Source: Bremia lactucae
Taxonomy: Eukaryota; Oomycota; Peronosporomycetes; Peronosporales; Peronosporaceae
Length of the DNA: 64,000 nt
Reading direction: 5' to 3'
NCBI RefSeq assembly: GCF_004359215.1
Contig: NC_090610.1
Span: 13,868,227 to 13,932,226, forward strand
Part shown: piece after piece, positions 31,036 through 43,689 of the stretch
Numbering within the stretch: the stretch's first letter is position 1
How the letters are laid out: each line of letters opens with the position of its first letter
Translations under genes and position numbers: made by a program
The notes under the pieces: generated by a model
Told to the model about the DNA's origin: nothing
The model's database searches: none
Seen by the model: only the letters and a program-made list of their open reading frames with translations

Positions 31036-31314
31036 ATGTGTTCTGCCCACGTTTTTATATTATTCACTCTATTTAACGAACATCTTGTGATCACTGCAAT
31101 TCGAATAGAAGAGTTGGAAAGCAGGCATGGAATTGACATTTTCACTTTCATATTGCTTGAGAACGCAGCGTTAAAAGGCACAACATTACGTACCAATGTT
31201 TTCAAGCATGTCAGGCATGGTCAGCTGACCAAGAAGATTCCAACCGATTCAAATACTAAGCGGATGCGAATCACCGGCGTCGCGGAATACCGAAGTCAAC
31301 AGGCCAAAGGCTAG
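31036..31314 (+). CDS. small hypothetical ORF, 92 codons
   Basis: It begins at an ATG 10 bp after the LTR and ends in a TAG. The N-terminal 25 residues are fairly hydrophobic and the C-terminal part is basic, with NTKRMRI. This faintly recalls the K/R-x-L-R region of oomycete effectors, but the spacing and the motif do not fit. It may be chance. Confidence 0.2.
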   Translation: MCSAHVFILFTLFNEHLVITAIRIEELESRHGIDIFTFILLENAALKGTTLRTNVFKHVRHGQLTKKIPTDSNTKRMRITGVAEYRSQQAKG

Positions 31315-31770
31315 CGCATTTATTGCGTCAGTAGAGCTTGACTACGTGCATAGGAAGCCGTCTTTTCTGTAGAGTTTGAAAAACATTGTTGCCGACTTTA
31401 ATAATTAAGCTGTAAAGTTAATACCGATGCACACAGCCTTTTCTGTCGCCACAACCTCGATTTTTGTTGTCATTGATTAAAAATTACATAATGACAATTA
31501 TAAATATTTATCTCGGTTTGAGTCATCCACTGCATCGCGAATTATTCTTAAGAAATGCCCCCTCTTTGGTATCGTCACAAGAGGAATTATGCTTGAAAGC
31601 CGACACATACTAAACACTAAGAAGGTGTGGCATGCTTACACTCTTGGTAGGTACAAAAAACAAGGGCACTAGGATTTGACAAACGTCAACACGGGGTCAT
31701 ACCAGTAACACTACTTCATCAATACAAAGGTTGACTATAGGGTGTGTACAGTCGCCCTGATGTAATTTAG
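31315..31770. other. no recognisable gene
   Basis: Nothing recognised between the small ORF and tRNA-Pro. Confidence 0.4.
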
Positions 31771-31842
31771 GGTCCTTGCCGGAGATCGAATCCGGGACCT
31801 CTCGCACCCTAAGCGAGAATCATACTACTAGATCACAAGGCC
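31771..31842 (-). tRNA. tRNA-Pro (anticodon AGG)
   Basis: 72 nt on the minus strand. The anticodon arm CTCGC-TTAGGGT-GCGAG gives AGG. The T arm CCGGA-TTCGATC-TCCGG pairs. Acceptor strands GGCCTTG and CAAGGAC have one mismatch at pair 2-71. No strong T-run terminator follows, so it may be a weak or decaying gene. Confidence 0.85.
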
Positions 31843-32539
31843 GACAAACCGGACACAGCCATATTTATTTATCATCGCACAAACAGGCGATCTTATAATG
31901 TCGCAGCTTATGCCGCTTGTCGATTTGATAACACCCTTTAATTTTGTTGAAGACTATTTCGCTATTAAACAAAGATATAACGCACATATTGAGAAGCCTT
32001 TTTTATGCATGTCTTTGAGCTTCAATATCTTAAAAGGTCCGCATAAAGGCTTCTCAAAAATGTAGTCCAGTTTTCAACCAAGGGCAACCTATTTCACTAC
32101 TCTCATCAATGCAGAAGTAGAGAATTGAAGTAGGGCCTATGGCTATACCGATTTTCTACTACAATTTGAGGGGTTTGGCAACACCAAAAAGAGATGTGTA
32201 GCCATACCAGTTCCCACGAAATATTGTCAGGATGATTGCCTTCCTTTATTACAAATGACTACGCCACGCGGCAATACCCTAGTCTAGACGACTCACCTTA
32301 CACCGCAGTGAGACCCCCGTTATTTTGTATTTCCTTATACTCTGATCTGTTTAAAAGTGCGTCAGCCTAGACATTCAACATATGCGGCTATCTAAATTAT
32401 ACGTTGCAGTCAAAGCTGTTTTAATTTCATGTAAGAAGCAAGAAGTTGGCAGCCCGCTATCTGTTTTCCCATTTATTACATAAAACTCAACTATGTGTAA
32501 AGCTGTCAGCCACCACGCTATTCTTAGCGAGATGAGCGG
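31843..32539. other. no recognisable gene
   Basis: A low-complexity mix of AT-rich sequence. Short frames only; nothing I can identify. Confidence 0.4.
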
Positions 32540-33660
32540 CGAAGTAGTCGGCACAGCCGTCTGACTCGGCAATTAGACGATGTGCAGCACATTCACTTCG
32601 CAGGGGTCCGGATATGACTTAAGCGATCCATCGTTAAACATTCTGTTTGTACGCAGTTTGCGTGGAACGCTTAACGGCCCTTATTGGCCACAACCGTATA
32701 TGGTCCGATGAACCGTGGACGCAATCTGGCTGTAAAGACCGCAGAAACTACATTCGTAGGTAGATTTTTAGCATTAAGTGACACTCAGTCACCGACCGTA
32801 TAAGAATTAATACAGCTTCTGCCTTTGGCACCCCCTTGTTCTTTTTAGTCATCGTGGCTATCAGTCGTTATGTCACGCACATGTAGGAAGACAATCATTC
32901 GCGTCCCAAGAAACATGCAAGCCCATTTTTTAATAAAGAAAGAGCTGAAGTCAGGAAGCCGAAAGGGAACGTTTCCCCCACCAAGCTCTGAACTACGTAG
33001 TGGTAGCATTAAGGGATTATAGTGTGTGTAAGACCGTTCACATAAAACGGAGTATAGCCCGCGGAGGCATGTACAGCGTTGTTCAACGCGAACTCTGCAA
33101 CAGAGAGCATCCTGCTCCAGCACTTTGGCTTACCAGCACACACACTGCGGAGGACATCTTCAACGACGTTCAGTCTGTCCATCTATCTCCGGATGATTTG
33201 CTGTGGACATGTCCAATCTAGCGCCTAGCACCCGGAATATCGATTTTGATAACGTACCCAAGAAACGAGGGTCTCTGTCAGAGACAATTGTCACTGGCAA
33301 ACCGTGTTGTCGAAAGACGCGATCAATAAATAACTAAATTCAAACTTCGACATCAATGGTATACGGCTCTGCTGCTAATGAGCTATCTGCTCAATCGGTC
33401 ATCAAAGACCACTATGCCCATGTTTTATTTCGAATATTTCCATACTAATGGATTCCTAACTCTCCTTGGGTAGGCGAAAACTGGCAAGTGGCGCAGTTGC
33501 ATGGCCTAGGACTTAATCGGTTGGCACGTATCGCACGTGCGCACATAGGTACTGACCCATTAATAGTTGGGCCTCCAATAACTCTGACTCACTGAACAGT
33601 AGATTCTCTATGAGGCACATGGTAGTACTTTCAGCTGTCAACTAGGTCGAGAAGTCAGAG
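32540..33660 (-). pseudogene. Gypsy integrase remnant
   Basis: The minus strand near 32850-32640 encodes an integrase tail: SLNAKNLPTNVVSAVF, then RLRPRFIGPYTVV. The part at about 33300-33660 aligns by eye with the family B integrase zinc region at 25690-25960, sharing the stretch around ATACTAATGGA. It is badly shifted, with no LTR assigned. Confidence 0.6.
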
Positions 33661-34530
33661 ACGCCCTTGAAGTATCAGCTCTAATGATTATTTCTAGACT
33701 TCTAGGCTAATGCACCATAAATTTTGCAGGTGGTGGACGAGCCACATTGACCTTTCGGCTCATATGAAGTGTAGTAGTGAGTACCGCACCATATCCTCCC
33801 CGCTATCCGCAGCCGTGTCGAAATGAATTTCGGCTGCATTTTTACTGGTTATCGCTTGCGTAATATTATTCAACATAATATCAGAATTCAGAGGCCAAAA
33901 AATCCTTATCTTATACATTTCATATAAAGGAATTGTTAATCTCCCCTCAGGTTTGGTACCCCCCCCCAGTTTTATATGATGGCTAGTTTTATACCAGCAT
34001 CGTGCTAACGTAGTTTAGTTCCTTTTGGTCACTTTAATGTGCTCATGTTTACAAAGACAGTTCACGAAGATGTGGAAGTGCAGCAATAGGGCCCACGGAA
34101 CCAGGAGGACCCACTTCTTAGAATATAATGTTCTTGTGTCATAAATGACCAGTAACCATTGAGAAAACAGGACTTAGTTATAAAATAGTTTTCTGTGCCA
34201 TGAACGAACCGTGAACCGTGAAATCGTCTAATAAGAAATGTTACAAAAAACAAATGCGAACCGGACTGAATGATTGCAAATTAAGGTCAATGTGCTCGTT
34301 TAACACTCCCTCGAGCGCTAACAGATCGCGACCAAGCAGCAAGTGCCTCATGGAATACAACCACGAGTATGTCGCCAAGAGGCACGGCTTTTTGACAGCT
34401 AGATGTATCTTTTCACCGAACAACTTCCCTCAAAGCAGCACCGATGGCAAACAGCAAACTACCATGTGGGCCAACCTATAGTCTCGTTGATACGCATCGC
34501 GTGTTCCATTATGTGTTTTGAATTGCTGAG
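33661..34530. other. decayed repeat sequence without a gene
   Basis: It contains a C9 run at 33960-33968 and about 60 bp similar to 23735-23790. The overlapping frames at 34062-34481 have no recognisable domain. Confidence 0.35.
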
Positions 34531-35028
34531 TGTTGAAAGGTAACCGTTAAGTCGATGTTCCACTAATATGGTACAAATATAACTTTTAGTGTTATGTTCG
34601 CGTAGAGCGACTGTGGGAGTTCATTTCAGGATTTATTTCGCGGATGAGATTTGCTAGTAGCGCAGAGGATAATTAAACTAATAACTCTCGCTCTTTTGCA
34701 TCTAATTGTGTGCTCGTGCGTTTACGTATTGATTATTAAAGGTTATGAGTCCAAAGCATGAGGCACACGAGGGCAGCGCGCGCGACGGCGCGCATGCGAA
34801 AGCAGCACCTGCCACCGGTCACGAAAGGGCCTTTTATGTGATGATTTAAAAGAGAAGAGCAAGCCCGGCGTTGTTTATGCGGCGGATAACGCGAACAATA
34901 GGAGGAGCGACGCGTCAGAATTCCCGGTGCTGATGAGAGAAATCACCGGACGTATGGACAGGCTCGAGGAGTCGCAGACAAGATTGATGGACGCCAAGGA
35001 CGAGCATGGGAGATAAGTAGACAACCCC
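34531..35028 (+). mobile_element. Copia-like 5' end: LTR remnant, primer-binding site, gag start
   Basis: TGTTGAAAGG at 34531 resembles the Copia LTR start. A primer-binding site GGTTATGAGTCCAAAG lies at 34741-34756 and again contains an ATG (34745) that opens a gag-like reading (MSPKHEAHEG). That reading breaks within about 35 codons and ends where the family A element begins, near 35029. The LTR is about 210 bp, shorter than the 2.6 kb copy, and lacks a clean CA end. Confidence 0.45.
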
Positions 35029-37546
35029 ATGACCTCGCCTAGGATCTCAACTTTTTTTGTATCAGCTTGTTGCTACACGCCTTTCACCTGTGGCTTTACG
35101 CACACAAAATGTTGGGCTGCACTGAGGCGATTTGCCCTCACGCACATGTCCCGCCTTGGCTCGCTTGTCGAAGAACTCATCGATATAATTGACTTGTTCT
35201 TTCGGCAACCGCCATTGCCTGGTCACACAATACTTGGTGCCAGGTTCGAGGCCTATCTCGTGCCCGAAGCCCCTATCTGCTAGTAGGCGGCTCGGCACTT
35301 CTTCTGGGAACACATCGCGATGTTTCCATAGAACCTCAAAGAACGGACTGTCTCTCAAGGCATTCCAGCCTTGAGCAGCGAGCCGTTTCTTTTTGTCCGC
35401 TTCTAGGCGCTCTCGTCCATTGTGGACGACGAGCAGCAGTCCACCAAGTTATCTTTTGTAACTGGTGTGGCTATTTGGTGGATCTTTGCTTCCTTAAATT
35501 CGGCAAGGAACATATTCTACGACATCTCCGGAAGACTTATGGATCTTTGCTTCCTTAAATTCGGCAAGGAACATATTCTACGACATCTCCGGAAGACTTA
35601 CTATCTCCTCGGCAGATTAAAGACTTGCCGGAGCACCTCAACTGAGGATGCCTCCGCAATTTCGTCTTTGACGGCCTCGAACACCTCGTTCGAAGGCCCG
35701 TTCTCTTTATTCGGGACTGATTCAAAGGCCACTCGTTTCCTAGACGTGCCTTTGATCGTCCTAATCTGTCGGGTACTCGTTCTTTGAGTCACCACGACCT
35801 TTTTCTGGGAAGCGAGTGCCGTTGCTTTTCTGGCTAACGCACTTCTTCCAACTGCACCAGGCTCTAGGCACTATGCCGGTTTATGCAGCGCTTGACTTCC
35901 TGACAGCTCGCTGTCTACTGCCACAAGCTCTCGGCTCTGTGCAGGTCTACGGGACACATGACTACTTGTCATTGCCCTTTTCACTACCTTAGTCTCCACT
36001 AGCTGGGTAGGATTTGGTGACGTTTGACATCCCGTCATCGCACCCTCAACTGTGTTCGACACGACATCAGTTGCATACGCCTCCCGCAGGAGCACATCCT
36101 TTCCGGTGTCCCCTGCGTAGAGTTCGAAACTGTGCGTGTACGCCAGTCTATCCATGGTTGGAGTTTTGCCAACCATGGCATGCCTCGAATAAGGTAGAAA
36201 GCGACTCAAACATCACCGGTCTCGTTCTTAGAGCCGCGAGTTTTACAAAATTTTGTGATACACCCGAATCCACTAGGAGGGTCATCACCTGGTCATAGCC
36301 TCGTACTTGAGCGCTATAGACCAGCAGGGTTTATTTTTAAAATTTCGAGACCTCAGGGACAATGCTACCCATTTGTTCCACAACTCTGAACTTAGAGGTA
36401 GCTTCAGAGTCCGCATCAGCAGGGCATCCCGCCCCTACTGCGCTCCTGCATTTCCCGACCCTTCAGTGGTCGATGCAGAACTCATGCGTCTCGCACACTG
36501 GTTCTCACCATCGTTCTTTGGGAATCAAGCCCTCTTGCTGGGCATCTTTGCCCCAGCAGGGACCCTGGCATACCATCATATGGCCGCACTTGCCACATTT
36601 GTAAGAGACAACGTCGGCATTTTTCAACTCCATGGAAGTGGCATGTGACCTCTCGGCCGACGGCTTATACCAAGCTGTTGCCGAGGCGCTGTCAAAGGAT
36701 TGCTCCTCAACCAAAGCAATTTGGATTGCCTCTTCCATCGTCGACGGCGCCTTTCTGAAAAGGGCCTATTCGATGAGCCATGTCGTAGTCCGTTCATAAA
36801 AGTGGGCACCTTAATGTGCTCCGGAATCGGACCTACGGTAATGGACGCCGACAGCGAGCGCATCTCTTGCACATACTCTTGCAGAGATCGCTTGGCCTGT
36901 TGCCCTCCAAAAAGCGCCTGAAGCAACACTTCGTTGTTCGGTGGCTGGTACATGGCGCGAATCGTTGTCTTAAAGATCGCCCATGTAGGGAATGCCTTAA
37001 CGTCCGCCATAAGCGCCGAGTAAGCTAACTCTGAGACCTTACCACGCAGTTGCCACATTGCGTGCGCCACCATCCGGCTGTCGTCCTCGACGAGCTGCGC
37101 GACACCGCATTGCTCCACGACTAAAAGCCAGTAGACAATCGAGACGCCGCAGTTCCATCGAACTTGGGCGGGTCCATCCGAATGGCCTCGGCTGATGCGG
37201 CCGGGCAGAGAGCATCTCAACAGTATTGTTAAGAGCCTCGCTTCGAGACTGCTCATGCCTCAGCTCATTCTGAGTCTAAGTGACGGACGCCACCGCAGCA
37301 TGGCTCTGTGCCTCGGACGCGGCTATCCGCTGTCCGAGCATAAATGCCTCGAGCTGCTCCAACTTAGCAACATGTTGCCCAGGAGGATTTTCCAGGTGCC
37401 TGGCAAGGGCTTGTTCACCAAGTCCCTGCGCCATGTGCCCTGCCACCTCCCAATGATGTTCGGAGAGGTGGGCGAAATGATCCCAATCAATATTGAGGCT
37501 CATCCACATACACACGCAGGGATGCGGGTCGTGTGAAGGATTTCAA
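35029..37546 (-). pseudogene. Gypsy family A element 1: gag-PR-partial RT
   Basis: Right to left: a leader with helical gag N-terminus (about 37515-37276); the retrotransposon gag domain (QLRGKVSELAYSALM ... EYVQEMRSLSASITVG, 37130-36800); a damaged zinc knuckle (YKCGKCGHMMVC, about 36590); the protease region (about 36300-35870); and the RT start (EVLWKHRDVFPEEVPSR and TKYCVTRQWRLPKEQ, 35358-35062). RT stops at the junction near 35029. Frameshifts and stops occur, but the gag core is better preserved than in the copies at 43.7 and 57.2 kb. Confidence 0.85.
35479..35600. repeat. perfect 61 bp tandem duplication
   Basis: 35479-35539 and 35540-35600 are identical. Because 61 is not a multiple of 3, it shifts the frame of the protease-RT linker. 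Confidence 0.97.
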
Positions 37547-37555
37547 GTGCTACCA
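37547..37555 (-). other. family A primer-binding site
   Basis: The minus strand reads TGGTAGCAC two bases after the LTR end. The TGG start is complementary to a tRNA CCA end, so this fixes the 5' LTR and the sense strand. Equivalent sites: 43675-43683 and 57156-57164. Confidence 0.7.
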
Positions 37556-37557
37556 AG

Positions 37558-38112
37558 TGTAGGCGGGCACGTCGTAATGCGACCACGCTCTACTTAGACA
37601 CACACCCTAGCACAGCGAGGAAGCTGTTTATCCAGCTTTTCTTGCGTCCAGTAAGGTAGTTGTGCTGGGCACGTTAGCGACCTCACCCAACGCACTAAAT
37701 ACGTATGTAAAGTGTCGTCACGGGATCGGTAATCCGGCTCCTCGTGCGCACTTACTAAGTAGAAAGTAGTTTTCAGACTGATTTATATTTAATCGCATTA
37801 AATATAAATACTTATTTTTACCAATTAAAATGTCATCTCTACAAATAACACTTAATATGTATTGCGAGCGTATCTTTCAAGATACCTCGCGTAACGGATG
37901 ACGGTAGCCGTCGTCACGGATGACGCTAGGCATCATCCCATCTAATGTGAATGCCCTTTTGTGCATCACATACACAATGGTTGGTCACAAATGTGAACCA
38001 CACCCAAGTGGTGGGTCTAATTACTTTATTTCAGTAATTGACCATCCCCTTAAGTACACCAAGTGTACTTGACGGGGACTGTGTAATATTAGGGCAGCTT
38101 TAGCCCGTTACA
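37558..38112 (-). repeat. family A LTR copy a (5' LTR of element 1)
   Basis: 555 bp. The sense strand begins TGTAACGGGC and ends CCCGCCTACA. It carries two successive GATGACG-type hairpins, where copies b, c and e have one. Confidence 0.9.
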
Positions 38113-41100
38113 GGTGGACTGCTTACGGCCGTGCGTAAAGACGCATGGTCCGTATAAACAATGAAACGTCTACTTCTTAAGAATACACCCTTAACTTAGC
38201 CGGTGCATATTTCATAGCAAGGAGTGCCTTCTCATGCACTGGGGTGATTGCGTTTAGCTGGTTGAAGCTGACGCGACTGATAGCGGACGAAGCGCTCTGC
38301 GCCATCTGTGTCTTATTGCTAAATGCACAGCCGATTGCAAAATCGCTAGCGTCACAGACCACATAAAATTGTCTGTATCAGCAATCGTCAGGAATGGCGA
38401 TTGCATCTAGCTTTGCTTGATACCCTCAATGAAACGGTGACAATCAGCGTTACATGACTATATTTCATTTTCTTCAACAAAGAAGAAAGATGTACTGTCA
38501 TTTCTGCATGATTGCGGGAGTACTTATGTAAGTACGCCGCTAAGTCTAGGCAATTTCGAAGTCCCTTTAGATCGACTGGTACAGGCCAGTCGGTGATCGC
38601 CTTGACTTTTCCGGATATGGGGTACACCGTGTTTACCCACGAGCACCCAAGAAGTGTTTATTCGCTTGCAGCGAATATACACTTCTTGGGATTTGCATAC
38701 AACTTATGCTTATGCATAAGTGTTAGAACCTTTCGGACGTGTGTACGACCTACTTCAACATTCGACTTTCCCTTCATGGCTCTGCTATGAACGAAGACGT
38801 CATCAGAATAGCTCGGTGCAAAATCTTGCACTGATCTCAACAAATTGGTAACACATCTATTAAATGTCGCAGGGGCATAACTAAGTCTCTGTAGCATAAC
38901 TAGCCACTCCCATAGCATCCCACTTGGGGTACTTACTGCTGAGAACGGAATATTTTGTTCACGCATATATATCTGATAGAAGCCATCCACCAGATTCATT
39001 GACGAAAACATAGTACTCTTTGATATATCAATACTGATTACGTCAATTCGTGATATTGGCGTTTGAGCCGGTACCGTTGCAGCGCTCAAATTATTGAATA
39101 CATGCACAATCCGCCATCCTCCTGTTGCTTTACGCACACTTAAGGTCGGAGATCTATGTGGGAAAGTTGATTCCCGCACATGGCCCGCTGCTAAGCGATC
39201 AGCAAAGAATTTGTCGATCGTTATTACTTTTACACGAGGCGATAGCTATTGCTTCATGACACAGTATTTAAAACCTGGGGTTAGGTCGATATCGTGCCGA
39301 GTACCTTTATCCTTAGGAAACTCGCACGGTACTGATTCAGGGAAGACATCCTTAAATTCAATTAAATCATTATATGGAGGGTTTGTCTTCAAAGACTCCC
39401 AGGATTTGGACGTGAAACGTTCAATCCGAGTCTCCTCATTGAGGACACTTTCGTGAGCTGCTGAAAACCCGTTCGTTCTCAGGAAATACTGTTACCGACC
39501 GAACATCGGCCACATACTTGTCATTCTGACAAGTACGCAGATCTGCTTGACTTTGCCACTACGCAGATCACGCAAGAACCGTTTCGGTTCAAGCGTTGGC
39601 AATTGAGCTATCTCTGGGGTAAACTTCGGAGGCGCTATAGATCAAGTGTAGAAGCGCCTACACTTGATCCATTGTTCACTAAGACATTTATTGTCTCAGT
39701 TTCCTCTTGAGAACTTTTTCCAAAGGTGTCTGGGAACCTTTGACCACAGTTTTCCAGGAACTTATTCCCGCAGATTTTATTTGGAGAGTATCCTCCCCAA
39801 CTGCCTCCAGCTGTGGTTGCACTACCACAGCGAGATCGTTTACGATCGACTCCAGTTGATCCAAGACTTTCGCACTGTCTCTTATAGACGGACGCTTTAG
39901 ACTTTCTTGGATGTTGCTTTTTAAGCAAGCATCCTTGTTTCGTACCACTCATCTTATTCAAGTGGTCGACCTTCGACGCTGCCTGTGCTTGTGCACAGCC
40001 TTCGGCAACTATATCCACGTCATAATTGGTGGACCTTCGACGCTGCCTGTGCCTGTGCACTGCCGTCGGAATCTAACTCCACAATGTTTTGGGTAATTAC
40101 ACTGAGGTCTTGTGCAGCCATGATAACAACCGACCCACATGTGAGACCATCGCACTCACTTGCAGGACATCCACACGCTTGTGGACACTCCAAGACGTTC
40201 ATCGGTTGGCCATCTGATGAACAAGAGACAGGCGTCGTCACGGCTTGATGCTGCCAATTTATACATGGCTTGTACTTTCTGAGCCATGGTAATCCAAGGA
40301 TAAAATCAAATTTGCCATCTGAATCTAGTACGATGAAAATATCATCGTACTGTTTACCCTTTAACGTGTACTGGATACCAACTACACGTTTCTTAACCGT
40401 TGCAGATGCGCCTGGTGCTAGGCGCATTGTCATCCTCGTTAAATGATTGTCGTGCTCAATAAATTTGAGTCTGGTCTTCTAGCGATTGGCGGGGGGCATT
40501 TCCAAGCATTGTTGGTGTGTGAGGAGCAACTTTCGTCAAAAGGCCTGCAATTTTTTTTTACGTTGCTGGATCAGTAGGGCCCTCCGCACCCTCTGATTTC
40601 GACCGTCATTTGACGATCCACCTCGCCGTTGCAATTTCGCAACAGCGTCGGAACCGCATTCTTCGCTGAACCTAGAGGAAGATCGATCGTTTCGCTCGGT
40701 GTCACTAGGTACTGGGCGTGTGGCAGTGGCCATTCTTTTGCTAACGAATGCATTTTTGCCAAATTTGTGACTTGATGAGCGAGATTTCTTGCTCTCCGCA
40801 TACGAGAAGTCCATTGGTCGAAACATCCGTTTTCTTGTCGTCTACGTGAATTATAGGCTATTTATTGGGTCTCAGGCTGAAGCCCTCCTGTTCCGCTATA
40901 AAGATCGCTTACTCTAGTTCAAATCGGAACAGGAGGGCCTTAACATGACCGTCTGCAAGACCTTTAATAAACACAGTTACCTGTGTTTGCTTATCAATTG
41001 GATAATTCACGACACAGCTGACCAGGTATCGTGTATGTTGGACATAAGCGTGAATGTCATGAATGTCACGTTTTCCCTGCTTCAAATCCAGAAGCTCGGC

Positions 41101-41764
41101 TCGAGCCCAGAATTTGGCACGTGGTTCAACTGTTTGTCTGATGTTAGGACTTAAAGACCTCACGCGACCGAAAAACTAATGGTTTGTGAAGTCTGAGCCT
41201 TAAGCCCCAAGATATGGCACGTCCGGCTAAGTTTGACATGCCAAATTCACTTCGTCGCATCATCGTCGATGAGGCGATCTTCTATGGCATCGTCTAATTT
41301 GACGAACCAGCTTAAAAAGGAGCCGCCTGCGACTGCCTTAAACTTGCAACTATTATCTTTAAGCTTTCGTGTCGACACGGTAGCGTCGGCCTGCTAGCAG
41401 CATGTAAAGTCTGCTGTCTCAACAGTTCCAACGGTTGAGCACCCTGTTCTCTTAACACGATCGCGTGTTGAAAGCCTTGCTCGTGAAGCAAGACTATTTT
41501 TCTCGGGCTCTGTCGTGTTCATCTTGTATGATCTCGGCTATGGCCGCATGTTGTTCATCTGTGTTCAGAGTGGGCAGCATCGCACCAAAAGCTGGCCCGC
41601 CCACAATCGAACCCATGCATTCGATCGCTCACCATTCAAGGTCACTCAAATAATGAGCCTTTCACGCGTTGTGTGATAGCATTCTTGAGGGGCTGCTCCC
41701 TCTTTCGTTATCCAACATCTCCATGTTAGAAGGAACGTGTGTAGGCCACTGAACGGAGTAAGAA
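38113..41764 (-). pseudogene. Gypsy family C element: gag-PR-RT-RNase H
   Basis: Right to left: gag helices (about 41163-40909, EPRAKFWARAELLDLKQGKR); a basic Ser/Arg-rich gag tail (40826-40536); aspartic protease region (40433-40100, FILGLPWLRKYKP); RT (39330-38660, FNNLSAATVPAQTPISR, SSMNLVDGFYQIYMRE and a YxDD variant YSDD); and RNase H (38362-38177, MVCDASDFAIGCAF). Integrase and 3' parts are lost where LTR a begins. Several frame breaks. An imperfect repeat of about 64 bp near 39966-40090 duplicates a CAQAQAASKV-type segment. Confidence 0.85.
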
Positions 41765-41773
41765 GTGCTACCA
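41765..41773 (-). other. family C primer-binding site
   Basis: The minus strand reads TGGTAGCAC one base after the LTR end CCCCGTTACA. It is the same nine bases as in family A. Confidence 0.68.
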
Positions 41774-41774
41774 G

Positions 41775-42581
41775 TGTAACGGGGCGCCCTTTGCTAGAAC
41801 TGATAGCAGTACTGATCAACCTACACTGATTACAGTGAAGGTGCGGCGCCTCGACGACTTCACGTAAACGACGTGCAGAGGAAGGCTCCAAGTTGCTAAA
41901 AAGTCTTAGCTATTCAGGTAAATTCTAAGCCTTTAGAATAGAGAAAGTAAAACTGTATGAATATACAAAGTTCCTGCGTGTTGCTGAACACGGCGTGCCA
42001 TGCATCTGTCTTGCGTTTCGCTTGAACAGCTGTTTTTAAATTTTATTTGCATTATAATTAAAATTAAATATACAATAAAATATAAGCAAAACATATTTTA
42101 TAATATTACGATACGTAGGTGACGGACGCAGACCTATTGCAACGCAAATATATCGAATGACTGAACACAAGAGCGCAACTTCAACAGCCTTTTTTGCGTT
42201 TTGATCCCGATAAAAAACCCAGATATTGATTATAGGGCACAAATGGCACCATCAAGAATATTTGCGACTGCTGGAAGTTTGAACGTCGTAACGACCTTCT
42301 GTCTACAACTGACTTTATCATATTAATAACTAACTATGTATGGCGCCTACTTGCGCACCGCACAATCGTATCTTCTGAGATTAATTCAAACTTTAATCAA
42401 CCAGTCAATAGAACTGATGTCCTATCAAATCAATATTTCCAAATTTGGTAATATTTGAACTATGACGTAGATAAAAATTTAAAATTAATAAATTCGTGCT
42501 TCTTTCCTTCTTTCCTCATAATAAATAGTATTAAATATTCCTCTAATAGGAAATAATATTCATGTAACGGACACCTTGTCA
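41775..42581 (-). repeat. family C LTR copy 2 (5' LTR)
   Basis: The plus strand begins TGTAACGGGGCGCCC and the outer end is near ACACCTTGTCA. About 807 bp, longer than copies 1 and 3, so it probably contains an insertion or its outer end is set too far. Shared with copy 4: ATGGCGCCT, TTGCGCACCGCACAATCGT. Confidence 0.7.
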
Positions 42582-43140
42582 AAATGATACAATACTCTGT
42601 CTGGCTAAGCACGATTTAAACGGCTTCGTCATTAAAAATACAGGCGTAACCATTATAAAACATAAAAGAATTTTTGAAAGAAACTTGTCACATTATCAAA
42701 ACTCCTAAATCACTGTGGACTGGGATGAAAAATTTAATTGTAGGCGAAGTCGAATGTATTCTCGCAAATTCAGCATGCCAATTTATAAACAAAATAGTAA
42801 TCAAACCATCGCATTAGCAGTTCAGAGGTTCTGCTGTATCTCAATTCATGCTACTACAAAAAAGCGGCTGATCAAGCGATGTTTCTTTTTCCCTTACTTG
42901 GTCCTGCATCTTACACAACTGTTCGATTGAAACAAGGTCCACTTTTAGTTGCTGTAGCATTTACAGCTGGATATTTTTAGCCACAATAGCACATTGTGCG
43001 TTGGAATTGTGGCAACGGCCTGCTATCATTATCGTCATCATTCTCCTCACATGGCTGGCGGAACCGCTCGATATTTGCATCGTGTGTTGTGGTGCAATAA
43101 GGTTCTCATTTTCACCAGACAATCTGAAATGCTGGTATCA
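42582..43140. other. spacer without recognisable gene
   Basis: One plus frame (42715-42930) has no identifiable domain. Nothing else seen. Confidence 0.35.
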
Positions 43141-43672
43141 TGTTACGGGCTAAAGTTGCCCTAGTGTTACACAGTCTCCGTTATGTTCACTTGGTGTGCT
43201 TAAGGGGTGGCCAATTACATGTAAAAAGTAATAAGACCCAGTGCTCGGGTGTGGTCCACATTTGTGACCAACCCCTGTGTATGTGATGCACATCGGTGCA
43301 TTCACATTAGGAGGGATGATGCCTAGCGTCATCCGTTGCGCGAGGTATCTAGAAAGATACGCTCGCAATACATATTAAATGTTATCTATAGAAATGACAT
43401 TTTGATTGGTAAAAATAAGTATTTATATTTAATGCGATTAAATATAAATCAGTCTGAAAACTACTTTCTACTTAGTAAGTGCGCACGAGGAGCCGGATTA
43501 CCGATCCCGTAACGACTCTTAACTAAAGTACTTAGTGCGTTGGGTGAGGTCGCTAACGCGCCCACCACAACTACCTCCCTGCACGCAAGAGAAGCTGGTT
43601 AAACCGCTTCCTCGCTGTGCTAGGGTGTGTGTCTAAGTAAAGCGTGGCCGCATTACGACATGCCCGCCTACA
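43141..43672 (+). repeat. family A LTR copy b (5' LTR of element 2)
   Basis: 532 bp, TGTTACGGGC ... CCCGCCTACA. Followed by CT and primer-binding site TGGAAGCAC (43675-43683). Confidence 0.92.
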
Positions 43673-43689
43673 CTTGGAAGCACTTGAAA

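Noticed and set aside
31036..31314. RxLR effector gene
   Set aside because: No clear signal peptide and no RxLR motif, only a loosely similar KRMRI.
31771..31842. Treating tRNA-Pro as a SINE head
   Set aside because: All arms fold well with a proper AGG anticodon; only one acceptor mismatch, and no SINE body is visible.
33955..33970. C9 run as a regulatory site
   Set aside because: Simple homopolymer in decayed repeat sequence with no supporting context.
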